From Achromobacter sp. RTa (GTDB lineage Bacteria > Pseudomonadota > Gammaproteobacteria > Burkholderiales > Burkholderiaceae_B), in the NCBI RefSeq assembly GCF_000757485.1, contig NZ_JPYO01000042.1, positions 734,830 to 798,829 on the forward strand: a stretch of DNA of 64,000 nucleotides, given 5' to 3'. The notes under the pieces were generated by a model. The model made no database searches. It was not told the DNA's origin and worked only from the letters and a program-made list of their open reading frames with translations. Positions 1 to 10,093 of the stretch are shown piece after piece. Within the stretch, counting starts at the first letter, position 1. Each line of letters starts with the position of its first letter. The translations under genes and the position numbers were made by a program.

Positions 1-487
1 CCACATAGTTCGGGTGTTTGAAAATACGCAGCAACTGGTCCCAGTGCAGATCGCTCTTGACGCGAGGCGGATTGTTATAGATACCCAGCGGCAGGTCGGT
101 TGCGTCGGCGACTTCCAGGAAATAGCTTTCGATGTCCGATTCGGACGCGCAGATATACGCGGGCGCGGCCAGAATGGCGCCATCCGCGCCGTTGGCCCGC
201 GCAAAGCGCAGGTAATCCATGGTGGCCTCGGTGTTGTTGCCGGTGCAGCCATAGAAAAGCTTCATCTTGCCGGTCTTCATCTTCGCGGTTTCCACGATGA
301 TGTCCTGGCGCTCCTTCTGCGACAGCATGGACACCTCGCCCGTGGACCCCATGATGAGGACCGCGCTGGTGCCGTTGTCTTCCTGGAACTTCAGCAATTC
401 GCGGAAAGCTTCGTAATCGGGGCTGCCGTCCTTGTTGAAGGGCGTAATCAGAGCCACGAAGGACCCGGTGATCTTCATCTTGCTCAT
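1..487 (-). CDS. DapA-family aldolase/lyase, 3' end missing
   Basis: About 162 residues of a dihydrodipicolinate synthase / N-acetylneuraminate lyase family TIM-barrel protein, reading leftwards out of the window, so its C-terminus is not seen. The start is ATG at 487 (MSKMKITGSF). The family phosphate/carboxylate loop is visible as MGSTGE near residue 46, and a YNNPPRV segment near residue 140 matches the region carrying the catalytic Tyr. The Schiff-base Lys lies beyond the edge. It starts 39 bp after the stop of the PLP enzyme at 527-1744, so the two probably form one transcript. The family covers DHDPS, sialic acid lyase and several keto-acid aldolases; the exact substrate cannot be read from this part. 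Next to a trans-sulfuration enzyme, a catabolic aldolase or lyase is as likely as lysine biosynthesis. Confidence 0.85.
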   Translation of the reverse strand, partial: MSKMKITGSFVALITPFNKDGSPDYEAFRELLKFQEDNGTSAVLIMGSTGEVSMLSQKERQDIIVETAKMKTGKMKLFYGCTGNNTEATMDYLRFARANGADGAILAAPAYICASESDIESYFLEVADATDLPLGIYNNPPRVKSDLHWDQLLRIFKHPNYV

Positions 488-526
488 GTGTACTCCAGTA
501 ATGGAAAAGTCAAAAATGGCAGAGGC

Positions 527-1744
527 TCAAGCCGAACGAACGACTTCTTTCCGAGCATCCTGCCGCGCCTCTTTGCAGGCAACCATCGCAGCCAAGCCCT
601 GCTTCAGGTCGGCGATCAGGTCCTCCGGATCCTCCAGCCCCACGTGCACGCGTACCGCCTTGCCCTTGTAGGGCCACCGGTCGCCGTGGTGCTTCCCCGG
701 ACTGAACGGTATGGCCAGGCTTTCATAGCCGCCCCAGGACACGCCGATCCCAAAATGATGCAACGTATCGACGAAAGCTGCCACTGATTCGTCATCGCTT
801 GCGCGCAGGACCACGGTGAACAGGCCGCTCGCGCCCCTGAAATCACGTTTCCAGATGGCATGGCCCGGATGCGACGGCAGCGCCGGATGCACCACTGCCT
901 CGACCTCGGCTTGCTGCTCCAGCCACTGCGCCACGCGGATTCCCGACGCCATATGTTTCTGCAGCCGCACGCCCATGGTGCGCAGTCCGCGCAATGCCAG
1001 GAAGATATCGTCGGGGCTGGCCGTCTGCCCCATTTCTTGCGTCGTCTCCTTGACCTTGGGCCAGGTGGCTTCGTTGCAGGTCACAACGCCGAGCATGGCA
1101 TCCGAATGGCCCACGATGTACTTGGTGGCGGCGTGGATCGACACGTCGACGCCATGCTCGAAAGCCTTGAAGAACAATGGCGTGGCCCAGGTGTTGTCCA
1201 TGACGACGAAAGCGCCGTGCGCGTGCGCGGCCGCCGCAATGGCGGGAATATCCTGGATTTCCAGCGTTTCGGAGCCTGGCGATTCGACGAACACGACGCG
1301 GGTATTGGGCTGCATGAGCGATTCGATGCTCTTGCCGCAGGCGGGGTCGTATACCTGTACTTCGACCCCGTAGCGGCTGAGCACGCGATCGAGGAAGGAA
1401 CGGGTCGGGGAATAGGCGCTGTATGAGACCAGGATATGGTCGCCGGCCTTGAGCAATGCGGTGAGCGCCGTGGCGATGGCCGCCAGGCCCGAGGGAAAGA
1501 CCAGCGAGCGGTGGCCGCCTTCCAGGGTGGCCATGGCCTCCTCGAACGCATGGGCGGTGGCGGTTCCATAGCGGCCATAGGTGGTGGCGCCCGGCTCTTG
1601 CGCGGCGCGGGCGCGCTTCATGCCTTCCCATTCCGCCATGCTGCCCGCGAGAATCGTCGATGCCCTGCAGATCGGGGTATTCACCAGGCCACCAAAACGC
1701 TCCGGATGCCGGCCTGCGCTGACGAGTTGAGTGTTTTCCCTCAT
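527..1744 (-). CDS. Cys/Met-metabolism PLP-dependent enzyme (cystathionine beta-lyase-like)
   Basis: A 405-residue protein of the trans-sulfuration family (MetC/MetB/MetZ fold type I). The start ATG at 1744 gives MRENTQLVSAGRH, preceded by GGAG, and matches the family length of about 390-400; an open frame further upstream looks non-coding. The PLP lysine is Lys208 in ATKYIVGHSD and the ring-binding Asp is Asp183 in MDNTWATP. TTYGRYGT near residue 54 and the VFPSGLAAI segment near 82 are family-typical. Cystathionine beta-lyase is the best guess because of the GHSDAM segment, but gamma-lyase or methionine gamma-lyase activity cannot be excluded. It is divergent from pntAB and followed by a DapA-like gene. 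Confidence 0.88.
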   Translation of the reverse strand: MRENTQLVSAGRHPERFGGLVNTPICRASTILAGSMAEWEGMKRARAAQEPGATTYGRYGTATAHAFEEAMATLEGGHRSLVFPSGLAAIATALTALLKAGDHILVSYSAYSPTRSFLDRVLSRYGVEVQVYDPACGKSIESLMQPNTRVVFVESPGSETLEIQDIPAIAAAAHAHGAFVVMDNTWATPLFFKAFEHGVDVSIHAATKYIVGHSDAMLGVVTCNEATWPKVKETTQEMGQTASPDDIFLALRGLRTMGVRLQKHMASGIRVAQWLEQQAEVEAVVHPALPSHPGHAIWKRDFRGASGLFTVVLRASDDESVAAFVDTLHHFGIGVSWGGYESLAIPFSPGKHHGDRWPYKGKAVRVHVGLEDPEDLIADLKQGLAAMVACKEARQDARKEVVRSA

Positions 1745-2035
1745 GGACTTCAATCTCCGTGGATACTCGGCCAGCACTTCCGCAGGAAGTCGAAGGCCAC
1801 TGATGACGTGATCAAGTTTATGAGGTCGGCCGGTGAAAACTCTTCGATTTTTTACCGCTTCCGGCGGAAAAAAGAGAAAAATAATCACCGTCGAATTCCG
1901 ACAATTCTTGCGACGGCGGGCCGGACGTAGCAAGATCAGGTTCAACTCGGATCTGGATCCGCCCCCTATTTTCAGTATATTGCGGTCAGTGTATGTATCG
2001 CGACAGCCGATTTTCAAACCTGATGGGATCAATCA
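1745..2035. promoter_or_regulatory. Divergent promoter region between the PLP enzyme gene and pntA
   Basis: This 291-bp region separates two divergent genes and must hold both promoters. It is visibly more AT-rich than the flanking genes (for example around 1845-1885 and 1970-2030). A pyrimidine/purine run near 1857-1880 contains a small CCGCTTCCGGCGG hairpin. No regulator site is identified. The pntA ATG at 2036 lacks a good Shine-Dalgarno sequence. Confidence 0.5.
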
Positions 2036-3658
2036 ATGTCCAATACTTCCGTCCATCCTCCGCAACGTAGCGAGGCCCAGCGCATAGGCGTGCCCCGGGA
2101 AACCTTCCCCTTGGAAAAGCGCGTCGCCACGGTGCCCGACGTCGTCGAGAAACTGATCAAGCTCGGGTTCAAGGTCGCCGTCGAATCCGGCGCCGGCGAA
2201 GCCGCGAATTTCAGCGATGACGCCTATCGCGCCGCCGGAGCCGAGATCATCGATGGCGCCGCGGCCCTCTGGGCCGCCTCGGACATTGTCTTCAAGGTCC
2301 GGCCGCCCAGCCCCGAGGAGGTCGGCCTGATGCGCGAAGGCGGCATTCTCGTCGACTTCATCTGGCCGGCCCAGCACCCCGAGCTGATGCAGCAGCTGGC
2401 CGCCCGGAATGCCACGGTACTGGCCATAGACTGCCTGCCGCGCACGCTTTCGCGCGCGCAGAAGATGGATGCGCTGACCTCCACCGCGGGCGTCAGCGGC
2501 TATCGCGCCGTCATCGAGGCGGCCAACGCCTTCGGCCGCTACTTCAACGGCCAGATCACGGCGGCGGGCAAAGTGCCCCCGGCCAAGGTCTTCATCGCCG
2601 GCGCGGGCGTAGCGGGCCTGGCGGCCATCGGCACGGCCGCCAACCTGGGCGCCATCGTGCGCGCCAACGACACCCGGGCCGAGGTGGCCGACCAGGTCAA
2701 GTCGCTGGGCGGCGAATTCGTCAAGGTCGACTACGAGGAGGACGGCGCGGGCGGCGGCGGATACGCCAAGGTCATGAGCGAGGGCTTCCAGGCCGCGCAG
2801 CGCCAGATGTATGCGCAACAGGCCAAGGACGCGGACATCATCATCACCACCGCCCTGATCCCCGGCAAGCCGGCGCCCAAGCTCATCACGGCCGAGATGG
2901 TGCAGAGCATGAAGCCCGGCAGCGTGATCGTGGATATGGCCGCCGAACAGGGCGGCAATTGCGAGCTCACCGTGCCAGGCGAGGCCGTGGTGCGCCACGG
3001 CGTGACCATCATCGGCTACACCGACCTGGCCTCGCGCCTGGCCAAGCAATCATCCACGTTGTACGCCACCAACCTGCTGCGCCTGGCCGAGGAGTTGTGC
3101 AAAGCCAAGGACGGACTGGCGATCGTCAACATGGAAGACGATGCGATCCGGGGCCTGACGGTGATCAAGGACGGCGCCATCACCTGGCCCGCACCGCCAC
3201 TGAAACAAGCGCCTCCGCCCGCGCCCAAGGCGGCCGCCGCCCCGGTGGCCGAGAAGAAGAGCGGCCACGGCCATGGCGCCCGCGCGCCCATGTCGGCCAA
3301 GGCGCTGGCCGTGGTCTTCCTCGTGGCGGCCGGGCTGTTCGCCTGCGTAGGCGCCTACGCGCCCGCGGCCTTCCTGGGCCACTTCACAGTATTCGTGCTG
3401 GCCTGCTTCATCGGCTACATGGTGGTGTGGAACGTCACGCCCGCGTTGCATACGCCGCTCATGAGCGTGACCAACGCCATCTCCAGCATCATCGCGATCG
3501 GCGCACTGGTGCAGATCGCGCCGCCCGAAGCCGGCACAGGAGGCCGGCCGGACGGACTGATCCTGTGGCTCGCTTTCGCCGCTCTGGTGCTCACGGCCAT
3601 CAACATGTTCGGCGGCTTTGCCGTCACACGCCGCATGCTCGCCATGTTCCGCAAGTAA
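2036..3658 (+). CDS. pntA: NAD(P) transhydrogenase subunit alpha
   Basis: A 540-residue alpha subunit of the proton-translocating Re/Si-specific transhydrogenase, which transfers hydride from NADH to NADP+ driven by proton entry. The N-terminal alanine-dehydrogenase-like half (about residues 15-390) carries the NAD(H)-binding loop [11 protein letters not shown] near residue 189. An Ala/Pro/Lys-rich linker (about 395-420) leads to hydrophobic membrane helices (about 425-540). The length fits the undivided E. coli-type alpha chain (510 residues) rather than the split PntAA/PntAB form. The beta subunit gene follows after 28 bp, so they are co-transcribed. The product supplies NADPH for biosynthesis and redox defence. 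Identification is secure. Confidence 0.97.
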   Translation: MSNTSVHPPQRSEAQRIGVPRETFPLEKRVATVPDVVEKLIKLGFKVAVESGAGEAANFSDDAYRAAGAEIIDGAAALWAASDIVFKVRPPSPEEVGLMREGGILVDFIWPAQHPELMQQLAARNATVLAIDCLPRTLSRAQKMDALTSTAGVSGYRAVIEAANAFGRYFNGQITAAGKVPPAKVFIAGAGVAGLAAIGTAANLGAIVRANDTRAEVADQVKSLGGEFVKVDYEEDGAGGGGYAKVMSEGFQAAQRQMYAQQAKDADIIITTALIPGKPAPKLITAEMVQSMKPGSVIVDMAAEQGGNCELTVPGEAVVRHGVTIIGYTDLASRLAKQSSTLYATNLLRLAEELCKAKDGLAIVNMEDDAIRGLTVIKDGAITWPAPPLKQAPPPAPKAAAAPVAEKKSGHGHGARAPMSAKALAVVFLVAAGLFACVGAYAPAAFLGHFTVFVLACFIGYMVVWNVTPALHTPLMSVTNAISSIIAIGALVQIAPPEAGTGGRPDGLILWLAFAALVLTAINMFGGFAVTRRMLAMFRK

Positions 3659-3686
3659 TAACGACCAGAGCACAAGGAAAACGAAC

Positions 3687-5102
<1,416 letters not shown>

Positions 5103-5119
5103 CCGGCTCCGCCCGTGGC

Positions 5120-5144
5120 GGGCGCCATCGCGGCCATGGCGCCC
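5120..5144 (+). terminator. Hairpin after pntB
   Basis: GGGCGCCAT and ATGGCGCCC form nine perfect pairs around a 7-base loop, starting 17 bp after the pntB stop. No T-run follows, so it may act as an mRNA 3'-end stabiliser or a weak terminator between the convergent pntB and LysR genes. Confidence 0.5.
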
Positions 5145-5161
5145 GGCACGGACGAAATCCG

Positions 5162-6127
5162 TCAGCCTCGCGCAGCGGACCGGGACCGGGTTCGTCCCGG
5201 CTTGCTTGTGTCGAGAAAACTCCAGCGGCCCGCGCGCTCTTCGATGATTGTGGGAAATATCTCCAGGCAAAGCTTGTGAAGCGCGCGCACGAAGGGATTC
5301 GATTTCAGGAACATGGCTTCGCCGAAGTAGATGGGGATCCGCGGCGCATTGGGAAGCACGATACAGCTCAGGCGCCTGTCCGACTCGTCGATGCACCAGG
5401 TGGGCAGCAAGGCGAAACCCAGGCCCTCGTCGACGCAGCGCTTGACGCTCATGCTGGTCGAGGTAGACACCGCCACCCTTGGCTGCTCGTTGCCGACCGA
5501 CAAATAGTCCAGCGCGATGTTGCGCAGCATCTGGCCGGGTTCATACGTCACCAGCGGCCGTTCGAGCGCCCATTCCGGAACCGCCGTCTCGTCGGACGGC
5601 GCGGGCCAACTCGACGGGAACGCCAGCGCCGGCTGATAGTGGCAGATCACGCGCTGCGGAATCACCGTGTCGCCAAAATAGCGTTCGCTCAAACACACAT
5701 CGAGCGTGCCATTGCGGATCAGCTCCGGCAGCGAGACGTCCTTTTCGTAGCCCACGATCTCGACGTTGGGATACATCCGCCGGAATTGCGTCAGCACCGG
5801 CGGCAGCAGGTAGAAAAAAATCGCGTGTGGCATTCCGATACGGACGACCGGCCGCTCCTTGTCGATCAAGCTGCCCAGGCGCGTCAGCATGACGTCGAAC
5901 TCCGGCGCCAGCAGCCGGTAAAGGCTGGTGCCGCGTGGAGTGAGTTTGATCGACTTGGAGCCCCGCCCGGCCACCACCAGCTTCTCGCCGACGCGCTGTT
6001 CGAGGCGCCGGATGTGGTTGGCCACCGACTGGTAGGTGATGTTCAGCCTGCGCGCCGCGGCGGAATAGGTACCCTCCTGCGCGACGAGGAAGAAAGTCTG
6101 TGTGAGAGTGAGGTCCACCTCTTTCAT
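5162..6127 (-). CDS. LysR-family transcriptional regulator
   Basis: A 321-residue LysR-type regulator. The start ATG at 6127 gives MKEVDLTLTQTFFLVAQEGTY, the usual beginning of the N-terminal winged helix (about 5-65, including TYSAAARRLNITYQSVANHI). The rest is the periplasmic-binding-like effector domain (about 95-300). It is divergent from the Lrp-type gene at 6377. Its target is not obvious; the divergent gene or the nearby PLP-enzyme/DapA pair are the best candidates. The C-terminal tail is Arg/Ser-rich and slightly longer than in many family members. Confidence 0.9.
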   Translation of the reverse strand: MKEVDLTLTQTFFLVAQEGTYSAAARRLNITYQSVANHIRRLEQRVGEKLVVAGRGSKSIKLTPRGTSLYRLLAPEFDVMLTRLGSLIDKERPVVRIGMPHAIFFYLLPPVLTQFRRMYPNVEIVGYEKDVSLPELIRNGTLDVCLSERYFGDTVIPQRVICHYQPALAFPSSWPAPSDETAVPEWALERPLVTYEPGQMLRNIALDYLSVGNEQPRVAVSTSTSMSVKRCVDEGLGFALLPTWCIDESDRRLSCIVLPNAPRIPIYFGEAMFLKSNPFVRALHKLCLEIFPTIIEERAGRWSFLDTSKPGRTRSRSAARG

Positions 6128-6171
6128 CGCGCCTCCAGCTTCCCGGCTCAAATATAAAATTTCTTGTAGGT

Positions 6172-6198
6172 TTGGATCGATGAATTGTATCGCTCCAA
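6172..6198. promoter_or_regulatory. Inverted repeat in the LysR/Lrp divergent promoter
   Basis: TTGGATCGAT and ATCGCTCCAA form an imperfect inverted repeat around a 7-base AT-rich centre, about 45 bp upstream of the LysR start. Its size suits a dimeric regulator site, either LysR autoregulation or Lrp binding. This is inference from position and symmetry only. Confidence 0.4.
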
Positions 6199-6376
6199 TC
6201 CGAGGCCATCTATAACATCGACTGCAGGTTTGGCCTCCTGACCGCGCGGCAGCTACATGCTTGCCGCGCAAAAAGGAGGGTAAGTAGAGTGAGCCACCGA
6301 CAGCCGTCGCTGACACTCTGACAAAAATATGCAGTCGCCTTGTGCGCGGCTCGGGCCAAGCGCGGGGGTCAACGCT

Positions 6377-6835
6377 ATGGACAAGAAAGATCGATGCATC
6401 CTCGCGCTGCTTCAGGCAGACGCGCGCCTCTCGAACAATGAAATCGCGGAACGGGTCCACCTTTCGCCCACCGCCTGCTGGAAGCGGGTCCAACAATTGC
6501 AGGCGTCCGGGCTTATTCGCCGTCAAGTTTGCCTGCTGGACAACAACAAGGCGGGGCTGGGCCTGACGGTGTTCGTCTCGATAAAAACGAACCGCCATGA
6601 CCTCAATTGGCTTGAAAAATTCTCGCTCGGCGTCAAGGACATGCCGGAAGTCATGGAGTTCTACCGGATGACCGGCGAAACCGACTACCTTCTCAAGGTG
6701 GTGGTGCCCGATATCGCGGGATTCGATCTCGTCTACAAGAAGCTCATCCAGGTGGCCGAATTGTTTGACGTCAGTTCGAGTTTTGCGATGGAAGAACTGA
6801 AATACACCACGGCGTTGCCGCTTGATTATCTTTGA
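6377..6835 (+). CDS. Lrp/AsnC-family transcriptional regulator
   Basis: A 152-residue leucine-responsive-type regulator. The ATG at 6377 (MDKKDRCILALLQADARLSN) starts the classical AsnC winged helix, with NNEIAERVHLSPTACWKRV as the recognition region (about 22-40). The RAM/effector domain follows (about 65-145), with the MTGETDYLLKVVVPD core. An upstream in-frame ATG at 6329 adds 16 unlikely residues; GGGGGTC lies 8 bp before the chosen start. It is divergent from the LysR gene. Such proteins usually sense an amino acid and act on a neighbouring transporter or catabolic gene; the target is unknown here. Confidence 0.93.
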   Translation: MDKKDRCILALLQADARLSNNEIAERVHLSPTACWKRVQQLQASGLIRRQVCLLDNNKAGLGLTVFVSIKTNRHDLNWLEKFSLGVKDMPEVMEFYRMTGETDYLLKVVVPDIAGFDLVYKKLIQVAELFDVSSSFAMEELKYTTALPLDYL

Positions 6836-7026
6836 CTCGGAAGCGCGGCAAGCAGCGAAAATACGGCGCGCCACGTTGGTGAGCAAAAGACATACCGGGC
6901 TTGCTCGCCGGACCGGCCGTTCGGCATTCACGCGCGTTCCGTCTTAAAATGGCGGCTTTTGCCGAAAGAACCGTCATGGCCATAGCCATGAAGGGCTTTC
7001 ATCCTTTACAAATAAGTGTGGTGAAG

Positions 7027-7938
7027 ATGAACAAGCCTTTCATTTCGCTGTGCCCAGAAATTACGCGGGCGCATGCGCTGACTCTGATGGATTGGTTGGA
7101 AGACGAGCGCGTCACCTGCTATCTGAGCGATTCGCGCCATGTCTCCCGCTTCATCGAGCAAGCCATCGATCGGACCCAGCTGCCGATCTTGACCCATCTG
7201 TTCAACCAGGGCGGCCGATTCTTCATGGCCTATGACCGGAATGACGCGCCGGTGGGCTTCGTCCGCCTCATCAAGACCGGCCCGGACTGCGAGATAGTCC
7301 TGGTCATCGGCGACTGCGACAACTGGGGTCGGAACCTTGGCGCCAGCACGATCCGCGAAGGCATGAAGCTGGCCTTCCTCGACATGCGGTCCGAAAAGCT
7401 CATCGCCAGGATCCACCCTGACAACGCGCGCTCTCTGAAAGCCTTTCTGCGCATCGGCTTTCTGCCTGAAGGCGAAACGCCAACACTGAAGTCGCTTTCC
7501 ATGACTGCGGGGCGCTATCTCAGGCTCTTGCGCGAAGGCGCCGTCGGCGACTCCACCGATATCTACATCACCGAAATCGACAAGGCCAGGCTCCAGGGCC
7601 TGATCGAGCTGGAGCAAGGCCCGGCTATTGTCGAACTCGAGCACGAACTCGAGCGAGCCATTGTCGTCAAGCCGCAGCAGGTGGCGCGCAATGTCGTCAC
7701 GATGAACTCCAGGGCCTTGCTGCAGCTGGACGACGAAGAAATGGAAGTGGCCCTGGTCTACCCTGAAGACGCTGACAGCCGCGCCGGGAAGTTTTCCGTG
7801 TGTTCCGACGTCGGCGCAGCCATCCTGGGCTATCAGGAAGGCGACGCCATCGACTGGCGGATTTCGGACCGCACCCGCCGGATCGGGATCAGGAAAGTGC
7901 TTTACCAGCCGGAAGCCGCAGGTGATTTCCACCTGTAG
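7027..7938 (+). CDS. GNAT acetyltransferase - Rnk/GreA-type nucleoside diphosphate kinase regulator fusion
   Basis: A 303-residue two-domain protein. Residues about 5-165 form a GNAT-like acyltransferase domain, with the DNWGRNLGASTIREG acetyl-CoA loop region near residue 98 and the HPDNARSLKAFLRIGFLPEG end characteristic of RimJ-like members. Residues about 195-303 are an Rnk/GreA C-terminal domain, recognisable by VVTMNSR, an acidic DDEEMEVALVYPEDAD stretch, GAAILGYQEGD and the terminal YQPEAAGDFHL. Rnk proteins act at RNA polymerase or on nucleoside diphosphate kinase. I recall this fusion being annotated in Bordetella relatives, so it is uncommon but probably not new. ATG at 7027 is preferred; a GTG two codons upstream is possible. 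Confidence 0.85.
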   Translation: MNKPFISLCPEITRAHALTLMDWLEDERVTCYLSDSRHVSRFIEQAIDRTQLPILTHLFNQGGRFFMAYDRNDAPVGFVRLIKTGPDCEIVLVIGDCDNWGRNLGASTIREGMKLAFLDMRSEKLIARIHPDNARSLKAFLRIGFLPEGETPTLKSLSMTAGRYLRLLREGAVGDSTDIYITEIDKARLQGLIELEQGPAIVELEHELERAIVVKPQQVARNVVTMNSRALLQLDDEEMEVALVYPEDADSRAGKFSVCSDVGAAILGYQEGDAIDWRISDRTRRIGIRKVLYQPEAAGDFHL

Positions 7939-8181
7939 TTCGAGGCTCACCGATCAGGCGCGCTGGCCTTCGTAAGGTATGACGGGGCCGCGCTTTCCAT
8001 CACCATCGCGGCCAACAACAAGCATGTAGGGAACCTTCATGCTGCCGCTGACGCTGTATTGGCTGCTCCACTGGTCAGCCTGGACACCGGAGGCGACGCC
8101 TATCCCCTGATGGCCGTGCCGCAAGAGTACGGCCAGCACTTCCAGGACCTGCTGGACGCTGCAGCGATCCGCCCTGGAATG
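7939..8181 (+). pseudogene. Open coding-like relic after the GNAT-Rnk gene
   Basis: Directly after the TAG at 7936-7938 the same frame stays open for about 80 codons to a second TAG (8179-8181). It reads like protein (ALAFVRYDGAALSITIAAN, then VPQEYGQHFQDLLDAAA), with a GC-rich third position but no start codon or ribosome site. I do not recognise the family. It looks like the 3' end of a gene that lost its 5' part; read-through of the preceding stop is a less likely alternative. Confidence 0.35.
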
Positions 8182-8572
8182 TAGCGGTAAACCAGGAATA
8201 CAAAACCGGAAAACGCCTCCTCAAATACGGTAGGCCGGACGCCCCTGCGAGTTTCGTTTTGCATGAGCCTCCATATTCCACATGCCTGGATGTATCTCGG
8301 GCGAATCCTTGATTCTTGAAATTAATGGGTTGAATTGTTTCTTTGCACCGAAATAATTAGATGGAATTTTGGATTTAAAGCAGAGTTATCTCTCGCTGCT
8401 CATACATGAGTTTAAGAATATTCCTAGATTATTTTCCCGCCCATCTAAATAGAATTTGGCCACGCTTTCAACAAGCGTGCCGGCAGCCTGGTTTTGCATG
8501 CATAGGTATGCCGGTGTTCTCCGTGCACGTTCTCGCACGTGCGTCCGTCACTTTTTCTATGAAATCATCATC
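8182..8572. promoter_or_regulatory. AT-rich upstream region of the fimbrial locus
   Basis: This 391-bp stretch carries no convincing gene. It is clearly AT-rich (especially 8300-8450), as expected for a surface-structure promoter under nucleoid-protein control. A small hairpin CACGCTT/AAGCGTG lies at 8461-8479 in the probable leader, and overlapping E-box-like palindromes (GTGCAC, GCACGTGC) sit near 8523-8543. There is no long C-tract of the kind that drives phase variation of Bordetella pertussis fim2/fim3. Confidence 0.45.
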
Positions 8573-9139
8573 ATGAAAAAAATTCTTCTCGGCATGGCTA
8601 TTCTGTCCGCATTTGGCGCGGCAAGCGTGCATGCCGCTCCCACCGAGGGCGCCAAAGGCTACATCGAGTTCAAGGGCAGCATCAACGCCGATACGTGCGT
8701 CATGACAAGCTCGAGCGGCAACACTACCAACAAGACCCTGTCGGTAGACATGGGCGAGGTTTCCGCCAGCTCGCTGGGCACCGAAGCCAATCCTGGCTCC
8801 TCGGGCACGCTGATCGGCGCCGTCGCCAAGGGCCTGGACCTGGAAATCCAATGCGCCACCGGCACCAAGGTCACGATGACGCTGACCCCCAGCGCCAAGT
8901 CCGGCAAGGGTATCGCCGTGACTGGCGGCGCCCAGAACGTGCAGGTCATGCTGGTTCGCAACGACACGCCGCTGGACTTCGCCACCGGCTCCGTGGACGT
9001 CCTGGCTGACGGTCCGATTGCTGGCAAGTACAGCGTGCCCCTGAAGGCGTACTACACCCTGGTCAACACCAAGACCGTGGCAGACGTCGTCGCGGGTACC
9101 GCCAACGCTACGGTGGCCTACACCCTGAAGTACGAGTAA
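8573..9139 (+). CDS. Major fimbrial subunit (type 1 / FimA-like pilin)
   Basis: A 188-residue secreted pilin. The ATG at 8573 starts a signal peptide (MKKILLGMAILSAFGAASVHA, cut before APTEG). The mature part has the pilin layout: a Cys near residue 43 (NADTCVM) and a second Cys near 90 (LEIQCATG) that should form the conserved disulfide, and a C-terminal beta strand ending VAYTLKYE, used for donor-strand exchange. It is first in the chaperone-usher operon, with the chaperone 58 bp downstream. The translation start lacks a strong Shine-Dalgarno sequence. It is the main fimbrial shaft component. Confidence 0.93.
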   Translation: MKKILLGMAILSAFGAASVHAAPTEGAKGYIEFKGSINADTCVMTSSSGNTTNKTLSVDMGEVSASSLGTEANPGSSGTLIGAVAKGLDLEIQCATGTKVTMTLTPSAKSGKGIAVTGGAQNVQVMLVRNDTPLDFATGSVDVLADGPIAGKYSVPLKAYYTLVNTKTVADVVAGTANATVAYTLKYE

Positions 9140-9197
9140 ATCACGATCCGCCGCTGTATGACGACATGGCGGCATACAGCGGCAAGAAAGGAGCGCA

Positions 9198-9950
9198 ATG
9201 AAATTCTTTCCCCTATTCCAACGCGTAATGGCCGGCAGCCTCGTTGCCGGTGGCGCTTTGCTGGCCGTTCCTGCCGAGGCCTCGATTTCCTTGAGTTCTA
9301 CCCGACTGGTGGTTCAGGAGAGCAAGCAGGAAGCCTCCATTTCGGTGCGCAACGGCGGCAGTCCCACTCTCATCCAGGCCTGGCTGGATTCCGATGCCTC
9401 CAACGCCACCGATGACCTGCCGTTCGCTGTGACGCCACCGCTGGCCAAGGTTGCGCCCAATGGCCAACAGCTGATGCGCGTGCTGTACGCCGGTGGCGAT
9501 AGCCGCTTGCCCGCCGACCGGGAATCGGTGGTGTGGTTGAACGTGCAGGAAATTCCCCAGTCCACAAATCAGGAAAACCAATTGCAAATCGCGGTACGCC
9601 AACGCATCAAGGTTTTCTTCCGCCCGGCCTCCATGACCGGCGCTGTCGCTGACGCGCCTGGCGCCTTGCGATGGGAGCTGGTTCAGGAATCTGGGCGCGC
9701 CGCGCTGCAGGTTACGAATCCCAGCATGTATCACGTGTCGTTCAGCTATCTCGGGATTGCCGGAGGAAAGGAACTGCCCGCTCCGGGAATGATCAAGCCC
9801 GGCGAAACGCGAATGCTCCCGGCCGATGGCGTCGGGCATGGTTCCAAGCTGGCTTACAAGATCATCAACGATTTTGGCGGTATCGAGGACTACCGGGTCG
9901 AATTTTCCGGCGCCTCGGCGGGCGTACCCATCGTGGTGAACGCCGACTAG
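9198..9950 (+). CDS. Fimbrial periplasmic chaperone (PapD/FimC family)
   Basis: A 250-residue chaperone with an N-terminal signal peptide (ending near VPAEA) and two Ig-like domains. ISLSSTRLVVQESKQEASISVRN is the G1/A strand region, QLMRVLYAGG the subunit-interactive segment, and LPADRESVVWLNVQEIP the chaperone family signature (PapD: usually ES.FWLNv..IP). The catalytic-type Arg and Lys for capping pilin C-termini are in these segments. AAAGGAGCG lies just before the ATG. It delivers pilins to the usher encoded downstream. Confidence 0.95.
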   Translation: MKFFPLFQRVMAGSLVAGGALLAVPAEASISLSSTRLVVQESKQEASISVRNGGSPTLIQAWLDSDASNATDDLPFAVTPPLAKVAPNGQQLMRVLYAGGDSRLPADRESVVWLNVQEIPQSTNQENQLQIAVRQRIKVFFRPASMTGAVADAPGALRWELVQESGRAALQVTNPSMYHVSFSYLGIAGGKELPAPGMIKPGETRMLPADGVGHGSKLAYKIINDFGGIEDYRVEFSGASAGVPIVVNAD

Positions 9951-10020
9951 ATCCTGCCGGGCGCCGCGCCATGCCTGCGTAATCCGTCCGTCACCTATCC
10001 ACTACCTGTAAACGGAGCTT

Positions 10021-10064
10021 TCGCCGCATTGCGGCGAGGGAAGGCCTTTTTGCGCCTTTTTTTT
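10021..10064 (+). terminator. Possible attenuator between chaperone and usher genes
   Basis: TCGCCGC/GCGGCGA is a perfect 7-bp hairpin (10021-10037), followed by a second possible stem (GGCG with CGCC) ending immediately at eight Ts (10057-10064). The 143-bp gap between the chaperone and usher genes is otherwise unexplained. Partial termination here would lower the amount of usher relative to pilin and chaperone. Confidence 0.5.
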
Positions 10065-10093
10065 GGCTCTGTTCCTGATTTCGGTCGTACCCT

